Part shown: positions 46,801 to 54,634 of the stretch, piece by piece
Numbering within the stretch: the stretch's first letter is position 1
How the letters are laid out: the number at the start of each line of letters is the position of its first letter
NCBI GenBank assembly: GCA_028277985.1
Contig: JANQFG010000003.1
Span: 1 to 64,000 of the forward strand
Length of the DNA stretch: 64,000 nt
Reading direction: 5' to 3'
Origin: a bacterium
GTDB lineage: Bacteria > Desulfobacterota > DSWW01
Translations under genes and position numbers: made by a program
Notes under the pieces: generated by a model
What the model saw: the letters and a program-made list of their open reading frames with translations, nothing else
Told to the model about the DNA's origin: nothing
The model's database searches: none

Positions 46801-49800
46801 CGGCCAGTTCCTCCGGGTTCATTTCCGGCAGGTTCGGGTACAGATCCATCATGGTTCCAAGGATCTCCACCCGCTTGATCGAGTCGATCCCGAGGTCCGC
46901 CTCCATCTCCATATCCAGCTCGAGCATCTCCACCGGGTAGCCCGTCTTCTCGCTCACCACCTGAAGCATGCTCTCGGTCAAGGCCGCGATCCCGGGCCCG
47001 GCCGCAGCCGGAGCCGCCGCTCCGGGCGTTGCAGTAACAGGGCCTGCCGACTGCGATGCCACACCGCCTGCCAGAGTGGACTCCATGTGCTCCACGATCT
47101 GCCCCAGGGTCTTCAACTCGGCCAGCTCCTCCGGATTCATCTCCGGCAGGTCCGGATAAAGGTCCATCATGGTCCCCAGGATCTCCACCCGCTTGATCGA
47201 GTCGATCCCGAGATCCGCCTCCATCTCCATGTCCAGCTCGAGCATCTCCACGGGATAACCCGTCTTCTCGCTCACCACCTGAAGCATGCTCTCGGTCAAG
47301 GCCGCAATCCCGGGTCCGGCCGCAGCCGGAGCCGAAACACCAGGTGATGCAGCAACAGGGGCTGCCTGCGGAACTGCCGCCCCACCCGAGGGTAGACACG
47401 ACTCCATGTGCTCTACGATCTGCCCAAGGGTCTTCAGCTCGGCCAACTCCTCCGGATTCATCTCAGGCAGGTTCGGATAAAGGTCCATCATGGTTCCAAG
47501 GATCTCCACCCGCTTGATCGAGTCGATCCCGAGATCCGCTTCCATCTCCATATCCAGCTCGAGCATCTCCACCGGGTAGCCCGTCTTCTCGCTCACCACC
47601 TGAAGCATACTTTCGGTCAGCGCTGCGATCCCAGGCCCGGCCGCAGCAGCGACCGCCACCTCGGGCGATGCGGCAACGGAGGCCGCCGCCGGTACTCCGC
47701 CACCGCCTGAGGGAAGACACGACTCCATGTGCTCTACGATCTGAGCCAGGGTCTTCAACTCGGCCAGCTCTTCAGGGTTCATCTCCGGCAGGTTCGGGTA
47801 CAGGTCCATCATGGTCCCCAGGATCTCCACCCGCTTGATCGAGTCGATCCCAAGGTCCGCTTCCATCTCCATATCGAGCTCGAGCATCTCCACCGGGTAA
47901 CCCGTCTTCTCGCTCACCACCTGAAGCATGCTCTCGGTCAAGGCCGCAATCCCGGGCCCGGTGGGTTCCACCACCGCGGGCGCAGGCGCGACCGCTGCAG
48001 GTTCCACCGGGGCCGCAACCGGGGCCGCAGCTGACGCCTGGACCGATTCGGTCCTCTCTACGGGCGGGGCAACCGGTTCGGAGGGGGCTTGGACGCCGAC
48101 AGCCTCAGTCGAGACCGGCATCCGGCCTCCCGTCTCTGTCAGTGAAGATTGTCCTCTCAAGACGTCGAGGGCGGACTTCGAGACCTCTGCCTGGCTCTTC
48201 AGATACTGCTCATGCACACGCAGGGTCTCTCCCTGGTGCTCGTGGAAACCTGCCATGCTTCTCTCGAGTGCGTCCGTCATGCGTTCGGGAAGCCCGCCGC
48301 CCGGCAGGGAAGACTGCTGCCGCATCAGGTCGTAAAAGGTCCGAGTGTATTCCAGGTGATGATTCAGGTACTGCTCGTGAACCTTGAGGGTTTCTCCCTG
48401 GTGTTTGAAGAAGAGGTCCAAGCCCTTCTCCAGGCTTTCCAGGACCCTCTCTGATCCCTGCACCGGGTTCCTTGCAGGCACGGCCTGTTGTGAGCCGTGA
48501 TGAGCCGTAGCCGGCGGCGTCCCCGCCTGATCCCCCACGGGTGGTGACACCTGGCTCTGTTGAGCGCGGGACCCTGCGCTTGCGGGCGTACCGGGCTTTG
48601 GGACGGCAACCGTCTCAGCCGACTTCGCGGGTGCCGGGTCGGGTGCGGCATCGACCGGACCCTCTACGCGATGTCCCTCTTCCAGAGCATCCTCGAATGC
48701 CTTCAGTGTCTTTGCGCTTACATAGTTTGACCCAGTGAGCGTCACGGTCGCCGGGCCTCTTGCCTTCCCATCCTCGACGGGCTCTTCCGAACCATACGGA
48801 TCGATGTTCCCCAGGGACAATCCGACAACACGCAATTCCACGATCGCCTGTCGAAGCTGCCGATCACTGCCTCGTTTCGGACTCGCGTTCAAGGCCACGG
48901 CCACATGGGGTTTACCTTCGAGGATATTGCCCACGAGCTTGGTCAGCACCCCTTTCGGCCCGAACTCGACGAAGAGCCTTCCCCCATCCGCGTAGATGTT
49001 TTCGATTTCTTCCTTGAACAGGACGGGGTTGAGGATATGCTCCTCCAGTGTCTTCTGGATGGCCTTCGGTTCAGGATCGTGGGGGCGGCCCGTTGTGTTC
49101 GAATAGACCGGACACTGCGGGCTTCGGAATTCCGCAGCACGGATCGCCTTGGCAAAGGGCTTCTGCGCATGCCCCACGAGCCGGGTGTGGAAGGCCGCGG
49201 ACACGGGGAGCGGAACGACCCGGAACCCCTCGGCCTTGAGCGGTTCCTGTACTCCGGCCACCGCATCCGTCGGGCCGGCGAGCACGACCTCCTGCTTCGA
49301 ATTCAGGTTCGCAACCGTTACTTCGGATCCTTTGTCCAGGCTTTTCCGAATCGCCTCCACATCTCCAATGACCGCCAGCATGGTCCCGGCGTCGAACCCC
49401 GGGTCTTCCGGTGCGGCCATCGCTTTGCCCCTTGCCCGCGCAAGGGCGAAATAGTCCTCGTCGCTCAGGACCTGCGCGGCCCAGAGGGCGGTCAATTCCC
49501 CGAAACTGTGGCCCGCGACGAGATCCGGCTTGAACCCTGCGCTGGAAAGAATCTTGAACATCCCGGCGGAAAGCACGCCGATGGCAGGCTGAGCAAACTC
49601 GGTGTTGCGAAGGTTCTCTTCGTTTGTCTTCTTCTGGTCCGGATCGAAGGCGGGCCTAGGGAAGACCGTCTCCGAAAGGGGGGCCTTTCCATCTGCCGCG
49701 AAGAGGCGGTCCATGTCCCTGAACGCGTCGAGCAGAATGGGGAAGTTGCACGCAACCTCCTTGCCCATCTCGATATACTGAGACCCCTGTCCAGAGAACA

Positions 49801-51580
49801 GGGCTACGACCTTGCCATCGAGGTCCATTCCGTTCTTTCGGTAGTAGACCCCCTTCGGAAGATTCCACGCCTCCTGGTCGGTCTTGGTCGTGAGAGCATC
49901 CAGGGCTGCCTTCAGGCGCTCGCGGGTCTCGTCCAGGGACTCGCTCACGAACCCGACGCGCGCTGCGTCCGACGTAATCTCGGCCGTCCTGCAGGACTCG
50001 ACAAGGGCCCTGTGTTTCTTCTCCGCATCCTGGGCATCCAGGTCAACGAGTACCCGTTTGCACTCCTCCTGGAGGGCCTCGGGCGTCGAGGCCGAAAGCA
50101 GGAGGCTGTGTGCCGCCTCGTGGAGTCGGTACGATCCTGTCGCCTTCGGCTGATACTCCTCGAGCACCACATGGAAGTTCGTGCCACCGAAGCCGAAGGA
50201 GCTGACTGCCGCCCTTCTCGGGAGACCGTCTTCCGTATGGATCCAGGGCCGCGTCTCCGTATTGACGTAGAAGGGTGAATCATCCAGCTCGAATTTCGGG
50301 TTCGGCTCCTTGACGTTGATGGTTGGCGGCAGGATCTTGTGGTGCAGCGCCATGGCCGCCTTGATGAAACCTGCCGATCCGGCCGCTGCCTTGGTGTGAC
50401 CGATCTGGGACTTCACGCTTCCCAGTGCGATGTGCTGTTTCCTGCCGTTATCCATCCCGAAGAAGTCTCGGAGCGCCTTCACCTCGGCAGGGTCTCCTGC
50501 CTTGGTTCCGGTCCCGTGCGCTTCCACCAGCCCGACCGAAGACGGCACGATGTCCGCATCCTCGTAGGCCCGCTTCAGGGCCTTCGCCTGCCCTTCGGGT
50601 CGCGGGTTATAGATGCTTGAAAACCTGCCGTCGCTCGAGGTGCCGATTCCACGGATTACCGCGTAGATCCGGTCGTTGTCCCGTTCCGCTTCGTCGAGCC
50701 GCTTGAGTGCCGCCATGCCGATGCCTTCCCCAACCATCATTCCACTCGAATCGATATCAAAGGGTGAGCAGAATTCCTGGACGGTGAAAGCCGGGGTCTT
50801 GCTGAAGCACATGTACATGAAGATCGAGTTGTCCGTATCCACGCCGCCGGTGAGCATGATGTCGCTGCGGTATTCCAGCAGCTCACTGACCGCCATCTTC
50901 AGCGCGGTCAGCGAACTGGCGCATGCTGCGTCCACGACGCAGTTGGTGCCCCCAAGGTTCAGGCGGTTGGCGATCCGACCTGCGATCACGTTGCCCAGCA
51001 TGCCCGGGAAGGAGTTCTCTTCCCACGGAACATACGCCTTGCGGATCTTGTCGACCATGATGTCCGCGTCCTGCTCAGAGATCCCGCTCTTCGTGAGGAC
51101 CTCCTTCCAGACCGGGTACTGCAGTCGCGTGGTCAGGGGCGTGATGAGTTTCTGTCCGCCACCAACGCCCAGGATGACCCCGATGCGGTCTCGATCGAAC
51201 CCGCTCGATTCTCCGTACCGCGCATCTTCCAGGGCTGCCTTGGCCACGATCAGGGAGAGCATCTGCGAAACATCGGTCACTTCGAGGATGTTCGGGGGCA
51301 TCCCGAACTCCATCGGGTCGAAGTCGACGTCCGGCAGAAATCCGCCTCGCTTGCAGTAGGTCTTGTCGGGTGCCTTCGGATCCGGGTCGTAGTAGTCGTC
51401 CACGTTCCAGCGGTTGCGCGGTACCTCCCGGATGGCGTCCCGCTTCTTGACGATGTTGTCCCAGAATTCCCTGACATTGCTCGCCTCCGGAAAGAGGCAG
51501 GCCATCCCGATCACGGCAATGGGCGTTTGTTGAAGTCTGGATCCGAGTCGGCTGTCATCATTCGACTTTTTTGACGTCAT
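43889..51580 (-). CDS. pfaA: PfaA-like multidomain synthase: KS-MAT-5xACP-KR-DH
   Basis: The 2563-residue enzyme carries: a ketosynthase (DAACASS about residue 217, HGTGT, QIGHTKAAAG); a malonyltransferase (FSGQGSQY, GHSFGE about 690); a linker with two copies of HQGETLxVHEQYL (about 1060 and 1113); five near-identical ACPs with LGIDSIKRVEIL (serines about 1246, 1353, 1460, 1566, 1672); a ketoreductase (VVSGGAKGVTASC about 2000, SDYSMANE about 2190); and a PKS-type dehydratase (DHVIGGHPVLPAA about 2303, DALFQA). This is the PfaA architecture with a C-terminal DH as in myxobacterial Pfa2. ATG 51580 is preceded by purine-rich AAGAGGAAT; an in-frame ATG at 51613 without a binding site would add 11 basic residues. 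Confidence 0.96.
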   Translation of the reverse strand: MTSKKSNDDSRLGSRLQQTPIAVIGMACLFPEASNVREFWDNIVKKRDAIREVPRNRWNVDDYYDPDPKAPDKTYCKRGGFLPDVDFDPMEFGMPPNILEVTDVSQMLSLIVAKAALEDARYGESSGFDRDRIGVILGVGGGQKLITPLTTRLQYPVWKEVLTKSGISEQDADIMVDKIRKAYVPWEENSFPGMLGNVIAGRIANRLNLGGTNCVVDAACASSLTALKMAVSELLEYRSDIMLTGGVDTDNSIFMYMCFSKTPAFTVQEFCSPFDIDSSGMMVGEGIGMAALKRLDEAERDNDRIYAVIRGIGTSSDGRFSSIYNPRPEGQAKALKRAYEDADIVPSSVGLVEAHGTGTKAGDPAEVKALRDFFGMDNGRKQHIALGSVKSQIGHTKAAAGSAGFIKAAMALHHKILPPTINVKEPNPKFELDDSPFYVNTETRPWIHTEDGLPRRAAVSSFGFGGTNFHVVLEEYQPKATGSYRLHEAAHSLLLSASTPEALQEECKRVLVDLDAQDAEKKHRALVESCRTAEITSDAARVGFVSESLDETRERLKAALDALTTKTDQEAWNLPKGVYYRKNGMDLDGKVVALFSGQGSQYIEMGKEVACNFPILLDAFRDMDRLFAADGKAPLSETVFPRPAFDPDQKKTNEENLRNTEFAQPAIGVLSAGMFKILSSAGFKPDLVAGHSFGELTALWAAQVLSDEDYFALARARGKAMAAPEDPGFDAGTMLAVIGDVEAIRKSLDKGSEVTVANLNSKQEVVLAGPTDAVAGVQEPLKAEGFRVVPLPVSAAFHTRLVGHAQKPFAKAIRAAEFRSPQCPVYSNTTGRPHDPEPKAIQKTLEEHILNPVLFKEEIENIYADGGRLFVEFGPKGVLTKLVGNILEGKPHVAVALNASPKRGSDRQLRQAIVELRVVGLSLGNIDPYGSEEPVEDGKARGPATVTLTGSNYVSAKTLKAFEDALEEGHRVEGPVDAAPDPAPAKSAETVAVPKPGTPASAGSRAQQSQVSPPVGDQAGTPPATAHHGSQQAVPARNPVQGSERVLESLEKGLDLFFKHQGETLKVHEQYLNHHLEYTRTFYDLMRQQSSLPGGGLPERMTDALERSMAGFHEHQGETLRVHEQYLKSQAEVSKSALDVLRGQSSLTETGGRMPVSTEAVGVQAPSEPVAPPVERTESVQASAAAPVAAPVEPAAVAPAPAVVEPTGPGIAALTESMLQVVSEKTGYPVEMLELDMEMEADLGIDSIKRVEILGTMMDLYPNLPEMNPEELAELKTLAQIVEHMESCLPSGGGGVPAAASVAASPEVAVAAAAGPGIAALTESMLQVVSEKTGYPVEMLELDMEMEADLGIDSIKRVEILGTMMDLYPNLPEMNPEELAELKTLGQIVEHMESCLPSGGAAVPQAAPVAASPGVSAPAAAGPGIAALTESMLQVVSEKTGYPVEMLELDMEMEADLGIDSIKRVEILGTMMDLYPDLPEMNPEELAELKTLGQIVEHMESTLAGGVASQSAGPVTATPGAAAPAAAGPGIAALTESMLQVVSEKTGYPVEMLELDMEMEADLGIDSIKRVEILGTMMDLYPNLPEMNPEELAELKTLGQIVGHMESTLSGGVESQAAASVPASPEVAAPVAAGPGIAALTESMLQVVSEKTGYPVEMLELDMEMEADLGIDSIKRVEILGTMMDLYPNLPEMNPEELAELKTLGQIVAHMESTLSGGGGVSEATVQEASPSAEKTPEGSTVATGVPQGYARLEALPVPDALECVLPAGHVCVVTDDGTSRTVGLAEALVEKDWKVVVLSFPSSTIPEGPASAWGVPRVELKDLSEKHLKEKLQEIEDRDGPIGGLIHLNPEPGQDGEDRIVFSTKGRDLLLHVFLMAKHLQPALTREPPDGRPFVLTVTGLDGELGVGGGDFSAVDGGFFGLVKTLNLEWGPVFCRALDLSPELDDAGSISAILQELADPDLRIVEVGRGARGRVTLVPEPSVPPEVVEPDPGVTESSVFVVSGGAKGVTASCVVSLAAEYKCKFVLVGRSPFSGDEPDWARGCFDPADLKKHAMEAVKASGEKPTPKKVEEAVKPVLANREISATLESIRKAGGEAEYVQADVTDKEALEQIGPAVDRLGELTGLIHGAGVLADRLIEKKTAGDFQSVYATKIEGLEALLDSVDNRRLRYLILFSSAAGFFGNPGQSDYSMANEILNKVAYQFRKRHPDCHVRSFNWGPWDGGMVSDSLKKLFEERNIQVIPIDGGTRVFVQGFSRDGEDNPQVLVGSSMQVEGEEVARELKSHRISRTIHLDDNPFLQDHVIGGHPVLPAACVIGWMADGCEQLYPGYRLARCDDYRTLKGIAFDRDAAEEYAMEIEEAGKGKSGEIEFVVKVSSRSPRGKAHQHYSGRVLLTSRMPEGSVYSGFEGGGAEIIEGASFYGNGTLFHGPRFQVVERVVRISEEGLKMECRLPTMGPEDQGQFPVRGFNPYAADALFQAMLVWVRRYRDAGSLPSKVATLEHGRSIPGDREFYVSLEVRNNGRASLIADVTAHDQAGNVYCRMLGAEVTISKKLNDQFRRAT
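46433..47960 (-). repeat. Five tandem ACP-coding repeats inside pfaA
   Basis: The serine-site string GAGTCGAT (plus strand) recurs at 46563, 46881, 47199, 47520 and 47841, giving periods of 318, 318, 321 and 321 bases. About 250 bases of each unit are nearly identical at the DNA level, separated by variable Ala/Pro linkers. The repeats are in frame and code for the ACP array. Confidence 0.95.
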
Positions 51581-51613
51581 ATTCCTCTTCTTCCTCTTCC
51601 TCTGGGGAACCAT

Positions 51614-52006
51614 ATAATTATATATCTTCGGCTCGGAAGATGGGAACGTTTAACCAAAGGATGATCTTCTTTTTCAATCCCCCGAATAATACAAACATTA
51701 TTTTAATGAACAACCTTGCCGGGGGAACCAAAACATGCATCCTGCAGGCCTAAACCTTTAATTATATTGGTGCAAACACAGCGTGTAAAGCGGACCTCTC
51801 ACGTTGCTCGATTCCGGGAAAACAGAAATGTGAAGAAGGCCCGTGAAGAGATCTTCGGAGTCCTCCACTTCCTTCCACGGGAACAAGCCTTAACGCAGGA
51901 TGCTTCTTGGAGGCAGATCTTCTGCGAAGAGCGATACCAGGCACCGGGTGGGCGCTTCCGGAGACCCATCCTTCTACCCGAAAGAAGGGAACCATGCGAT
52001 GACTCT
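51614..52006. other. AT-rich upstream region of the pfa genes
   Basis: About 390 bases hold no credible gene. The part from 51600 to 51780 is strikingly AT-rich compared with its surroundings and contains the candidate pfaA promoter and further TATAATTA-like strings (for example 51761-51767 read in reverse). The part from 51790 to 52006 returns to normal composition and shows nothing recognisable. Confidence 0.5.
51684..51713 (-). promoter_or_regulatory. Candidate promoter for pfaA
   Basis: On the minus strand TTGTTC (51713-51708) and TATTAT (51691-51686) are 16 bases apart in an AT-rich tract, about 100 bases before pfaA. It is the best match in the region. Confidence 0.45.
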
Positions 52007-52675
52007 TTATCCGTCTCCCCTCTTTCCCGACCCTGCCGGTGGGAGCTTCTGAATCGAGGTCCCCGTCTCGAAATCCCCTTTCACGAGGAGTTCGTAGTCA
52101 ACGAACTTCTTCGGCACGGGTCCTATCGCCTTGCCGGCGGGACCGCTCACCACGGTATAGGGAGGAACGTCCTTGGTGACCATGGCTCCCGGCCCGATCA
52201 TCGCACCCTCCCCTATCCTGACAGGACCGATGATGACCGCGTTCACCGCGACACGCACGTAATCCTCGAGCACCACCTGAGCCTTTTCAATGAAACGGTA
52301 GGAAATGAACCGGTGTGAAATGATACGGCTTCCCGCAGCAAGCCACACACCCCTGCCGAGGGAAATGCATTCGGGCACCCGCTCGTCAAAGTTCACACTG
52401 TCCCCGATGAAGACGCTCTTCGGGTCCTTGAATCGCACCCCTCGCCACCCCTGGAGCTTGACCCGCAGGGACGGAGGGGTGATGTAGTTCAATGCAAACC
52501 ACTGGAGGAGCTTGCTGTAGATCTTCCGCCGGTCGTGAAGCAGGACATACTTCAAGCCTTTTGGCGCCGTATGCTGGATGGTCTGATCGATCCGTACGAT
52601 CGTTCCCAGGAACTCGAGGCATCTGGTTTCCTCGAGCTCCGAGCCTGGAGCCTTCTCTTCCTGCCTCTCGCCCAT
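52007..52675 (-). CDS. Left-handed beta-helix (hexapeptide repeat) acyltransferase
   Basis: The 222-residue protein has an N-terminal helical part and a C-terminal series of hexapeptide repeats (SVFIGDSVNFDERV, ISLGRGVWLAAGSRIISH, VIIGPVRIGEGAMIGPGAMVTKDVPPYTVVSGPAG). These form the LbH fold of maltose, serine or chloramphenicol acetyltransferase-type enzymes. The ending VVSGPAGKAIGPVP is typical of CoA-dependent O-acyltransferases. ATG at 52675 follows GGAGAG. It lies just upstream of pfaA on the same strand, so it could place the synthesised chain or modify its product. The acyl donor is unknown. Confidence 0.83.
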   Translation of the reverse strand: MGERQEEKAPGSELEETRCLEFLGTIVRIDQTIQHTAPKGLKYVLLHDRRKIYSKLLQWFALNYITPPSLRVKLQGWRGVRFKDPKSVFIGDSVNFDERVPECISLGRGVWLAAGSRIISHRFISYRFIEKAQVVLEDYVRVAVNAVIIGPVRIGEGAMIGPGAMVTKDVPPYTVVSGPAGKAIGPVPKKFVDYELLVKGDFETGTSIQKLPPAGSGKRGDG

Positions 52676-52800
52676 TCGCCTCTCTCCATTCACTGTCGAA
52701 TCGATATGAGAAGTATAGGGTTTCCACACTCCCCGCTCAACTCCCTGACCCGCCCGCCCAATCCGTGCCCGCAACCCCTCCAGAGGGTCCGGATCGCTCT

Positions 52801-52866
52801 CATCTCAAATGACATATTACTTTAACTAATGTCCGTAAGATACTTAATATAAATTATTTTTTTGTC
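52801..52866. promoter_or_regulatory. AT-rich island with inverted repeat upstream of the acyltransferase gene
   Basis: Between the ligase and acyltransferase genes a 60-base tract is mostly A/T in a GC-rich genome. It holds an imperfect inverted repeat GACATATTA...TAATGTC (52811-52833) and a run of seven T. It may be a promoter/operator for the minus-strand acyltransferase and pfa genes; no clear -35/-10 pair stood out. Confidence 0.35.
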
Positions 52867-52879
52867 TTGAGAGGAAGGG

Positions 52880-54409
52880 TCATTTCGATCCGGCGTCCTC
52901 TTCTCGCAGCTTGTACTTGAGGACCTTCCCGCTCGGATTCCTTGGCAGCACGTCGAGAAAACAGAAGACCTTCGGACGCTTGTACCCGGGCAATTTTTCC
53001 CGGGCGTACGCGAGGAGGTCATCCTCCGTCACCTCTTCCCCCGGTTTCAGGACAACGGCCGCGTGGATCTTCTCCCCCCACTTCGGGTCCGGAAGCCCAA
53101 ACACGGCGATTTCCTGGATCTTGGGATGGGTCAGCATGGCGTCCTCCACCTCCTTGGCGAACACGTTCTCCCCTCCCGTCTTGATCATGTCCTTGGATCT
53201 GTCCACGAAGTAAAGAAACCCGTCCTCGTCCTCCCGAACCACATCACCGGTGTGGAGCCATCCCTTATCAAAGGTAATCTTCGTCTCGTCTTCCCTTCGG
53301 TAGTATCCCGGCACCACACAGGGCCCTTTCAGGAGTAACTCTCCGGCCTCTCCCTTGCGCACCGGGTTGCCCTGAGCATCCGCGATCCGGTAGTCGAGAA
53401 TCGTGCTCACGACCCCGATGGACCCGTCCTTGTCGATCTGCCTGGACGGAGGAAGAACGGTGACGGTCCCGCCGCTCGCCTCGGTCAGACCATAGGAGTA
53501 GAAGAGGTCCGCCTTGGGCATGTACTTCCTGACGCTTTCCTTCAGGTCCCGAGGAAAGGTCGCAGCAGCAGTCGCAAATGCTCGTACGTGGGTGATGTCG
53601 TAGGCAATCGCCTCCGGAACGGCCATGATCCAGCTGAACAGGAAAGGCGGAACCACCATGGCGACGGTCACCTTCTCGTCGTGGACGTTCCTCATGTATT
53701 GCACGGCGTCGAACCGGTGCTGGAGAACCACCTTGGCACCTGCCGCCATGAGCGAGTTCAAGCAATTGTTGATGATCACGTGAAACAGGGGCAGCACCTG
53801 GAGGCCCACGTCCTTTTCGGTCAGGTTCATGTTTCCGACCGTGCTGTAGACCGCCCACATCGCGTTCGCATGGGTCAGCATGGCGAGCTTGCTCACCCCT
53901 GTCGTGCCCCCGGTGCAGAGAAAGATATAGAGGTCATCCGACGACACCTCCACATCCGGTTCCCGGGCTTGTCCACTGCTCAGGAATGTCTCGTAGTCGG
54001 TCGCATCCCCCTCGGGAACGCCGCCGATCTGGATAAAGGTTCCGATCTTCTTGAGCCCCGGCCTGATCTGCTCGACCATGGGCAGGAATTCCTCGTGGAA
54101 CAGGAGAACGGTCGCGTCGGACAGGTCGATCAGGTATTGAACATCCTCGGGAAACAGCCTTGTCTTCACCGGGAAGTAGACGGCCCCGATCTTGGCCAGC
54201 GCGTAATTCGCCTCCACCATTGCCGGCACGTTTTCGGAGAGCATCGCAACCTTGTCGCCCTTCTTGACCCCCAAAGAGAGAAAGGCGTCCGCCAGGCGAT
54301 TCACTCGCTCGTTGAGCTGGGTCCAGGTGGTTCTTTGGTCCTCAAAGACCAACGCCTCCCGGTCCGGAAAGCGCATTGCATTCCTCGATACGATGTTCCC
54401 GATCGACAT
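52880..54409 (-). CDS. AMP-forming acyl-CoA synthetase/ligase
   Basis: The 509-residue ANL-superfamily enzyme activates a carboxylic acid as acyl-AMP and transfers it to CoA or a carrier protein. Motifs: FLCTGGTTGVSKLAMLTH (P-loop), YGLTEASGG, LHTGDVVREDEDG, and the final catalytic lysine in NPSGKVLKYKLRE. ATG at 54409 has AGGGGGG five bases before. Substrate specificity cannot be read off. Its position directly before the pfa genes suggests activation of a fatty acid or of the synthase's free-acid product. Confidence 0.9.
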   Translation of the reverse strand: MSIGNIVSRNAMRFPDREALVFEDQRTTWTQLNERVNRLADAFLSLGVKKGDKVAMLSENVPAMVEANYALAKIGAVYFPVKTRLFPEDVQYLIDLSDATVLLFHEEFLPMVEQIRPGLKKIGTFIQIGGVPEGDATDYETFLSSGQAREPDVEVSSDDLYIFLCTGGTTGVSKLAMLTHANAMWAVYSTVGNMNLTEKDVGLQVLPLFHVIINNCLNSLMAAGAKVVLQHRFDAVQYMRNVHDEKVTVAMVVPPFLFSWIMAVPEAIAYDITHVRAFATAAATFPRDLKESVRKYMPKADLFYSYGLTEASGGTVTVLPPSRQIDKDGSIGVVSTILDYRIADAQGNPVRKGEAGELLLKGPCVVPGYYRREDETKITFDKGWLHTGDVVREDEDGFLYFVDRSKDMIKTGGENVFAKEVEDAMLTHPKIQEIAVFGLPDPKWGEKIHAAVVLKPGEEVTEDDLLAYAREKLPGYKRPKVFCFLDVLPRNPSGKVLKYKLREEDAGSK

Positions 54410-54537
54410 GAGATCCCCCCTTCTCAAAACGTGGCGTGCCGTCAGGCCCAAGGAAGAAGACCAAGGCGAGACAAAGAAGACCGTGCTCTCGGGTGGAAGC
54501 ATACACAATGAGCGTACAAGGGTCGAGGGAAGAGACA

Positions 54538-54598
54538 GGGATCAGGGGTCAGGGGTCAGGCCCACCCACTCCACCGTTATGCACAGGCACGGGCACGA
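54538..54598 (+). repeat. Composite intergenic repeat, copy E
   Basis: GGGATCAGGGGTCAGGGGTC leads into CAGGCCCACCCACTCCACC, then GGCACGGGCACGATA. Both arms are present. It lies 37 bases beyond the stop codon of the radical-enzyme activase gene. Confidence 0.65.
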
Positions 54599-54634
54599 TA
54601 GCGACAAAGCAGCAGGGAATGGGACGTGTGGCGG

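Noticed and set aside
46433-47960. Regular repeats that could suggest a CRISPR array or satellite DNA
   Set aside because: The 318-321 base period is a multiple of three, in frame, and encodes ACP domains with the phosphopantetheine serine.
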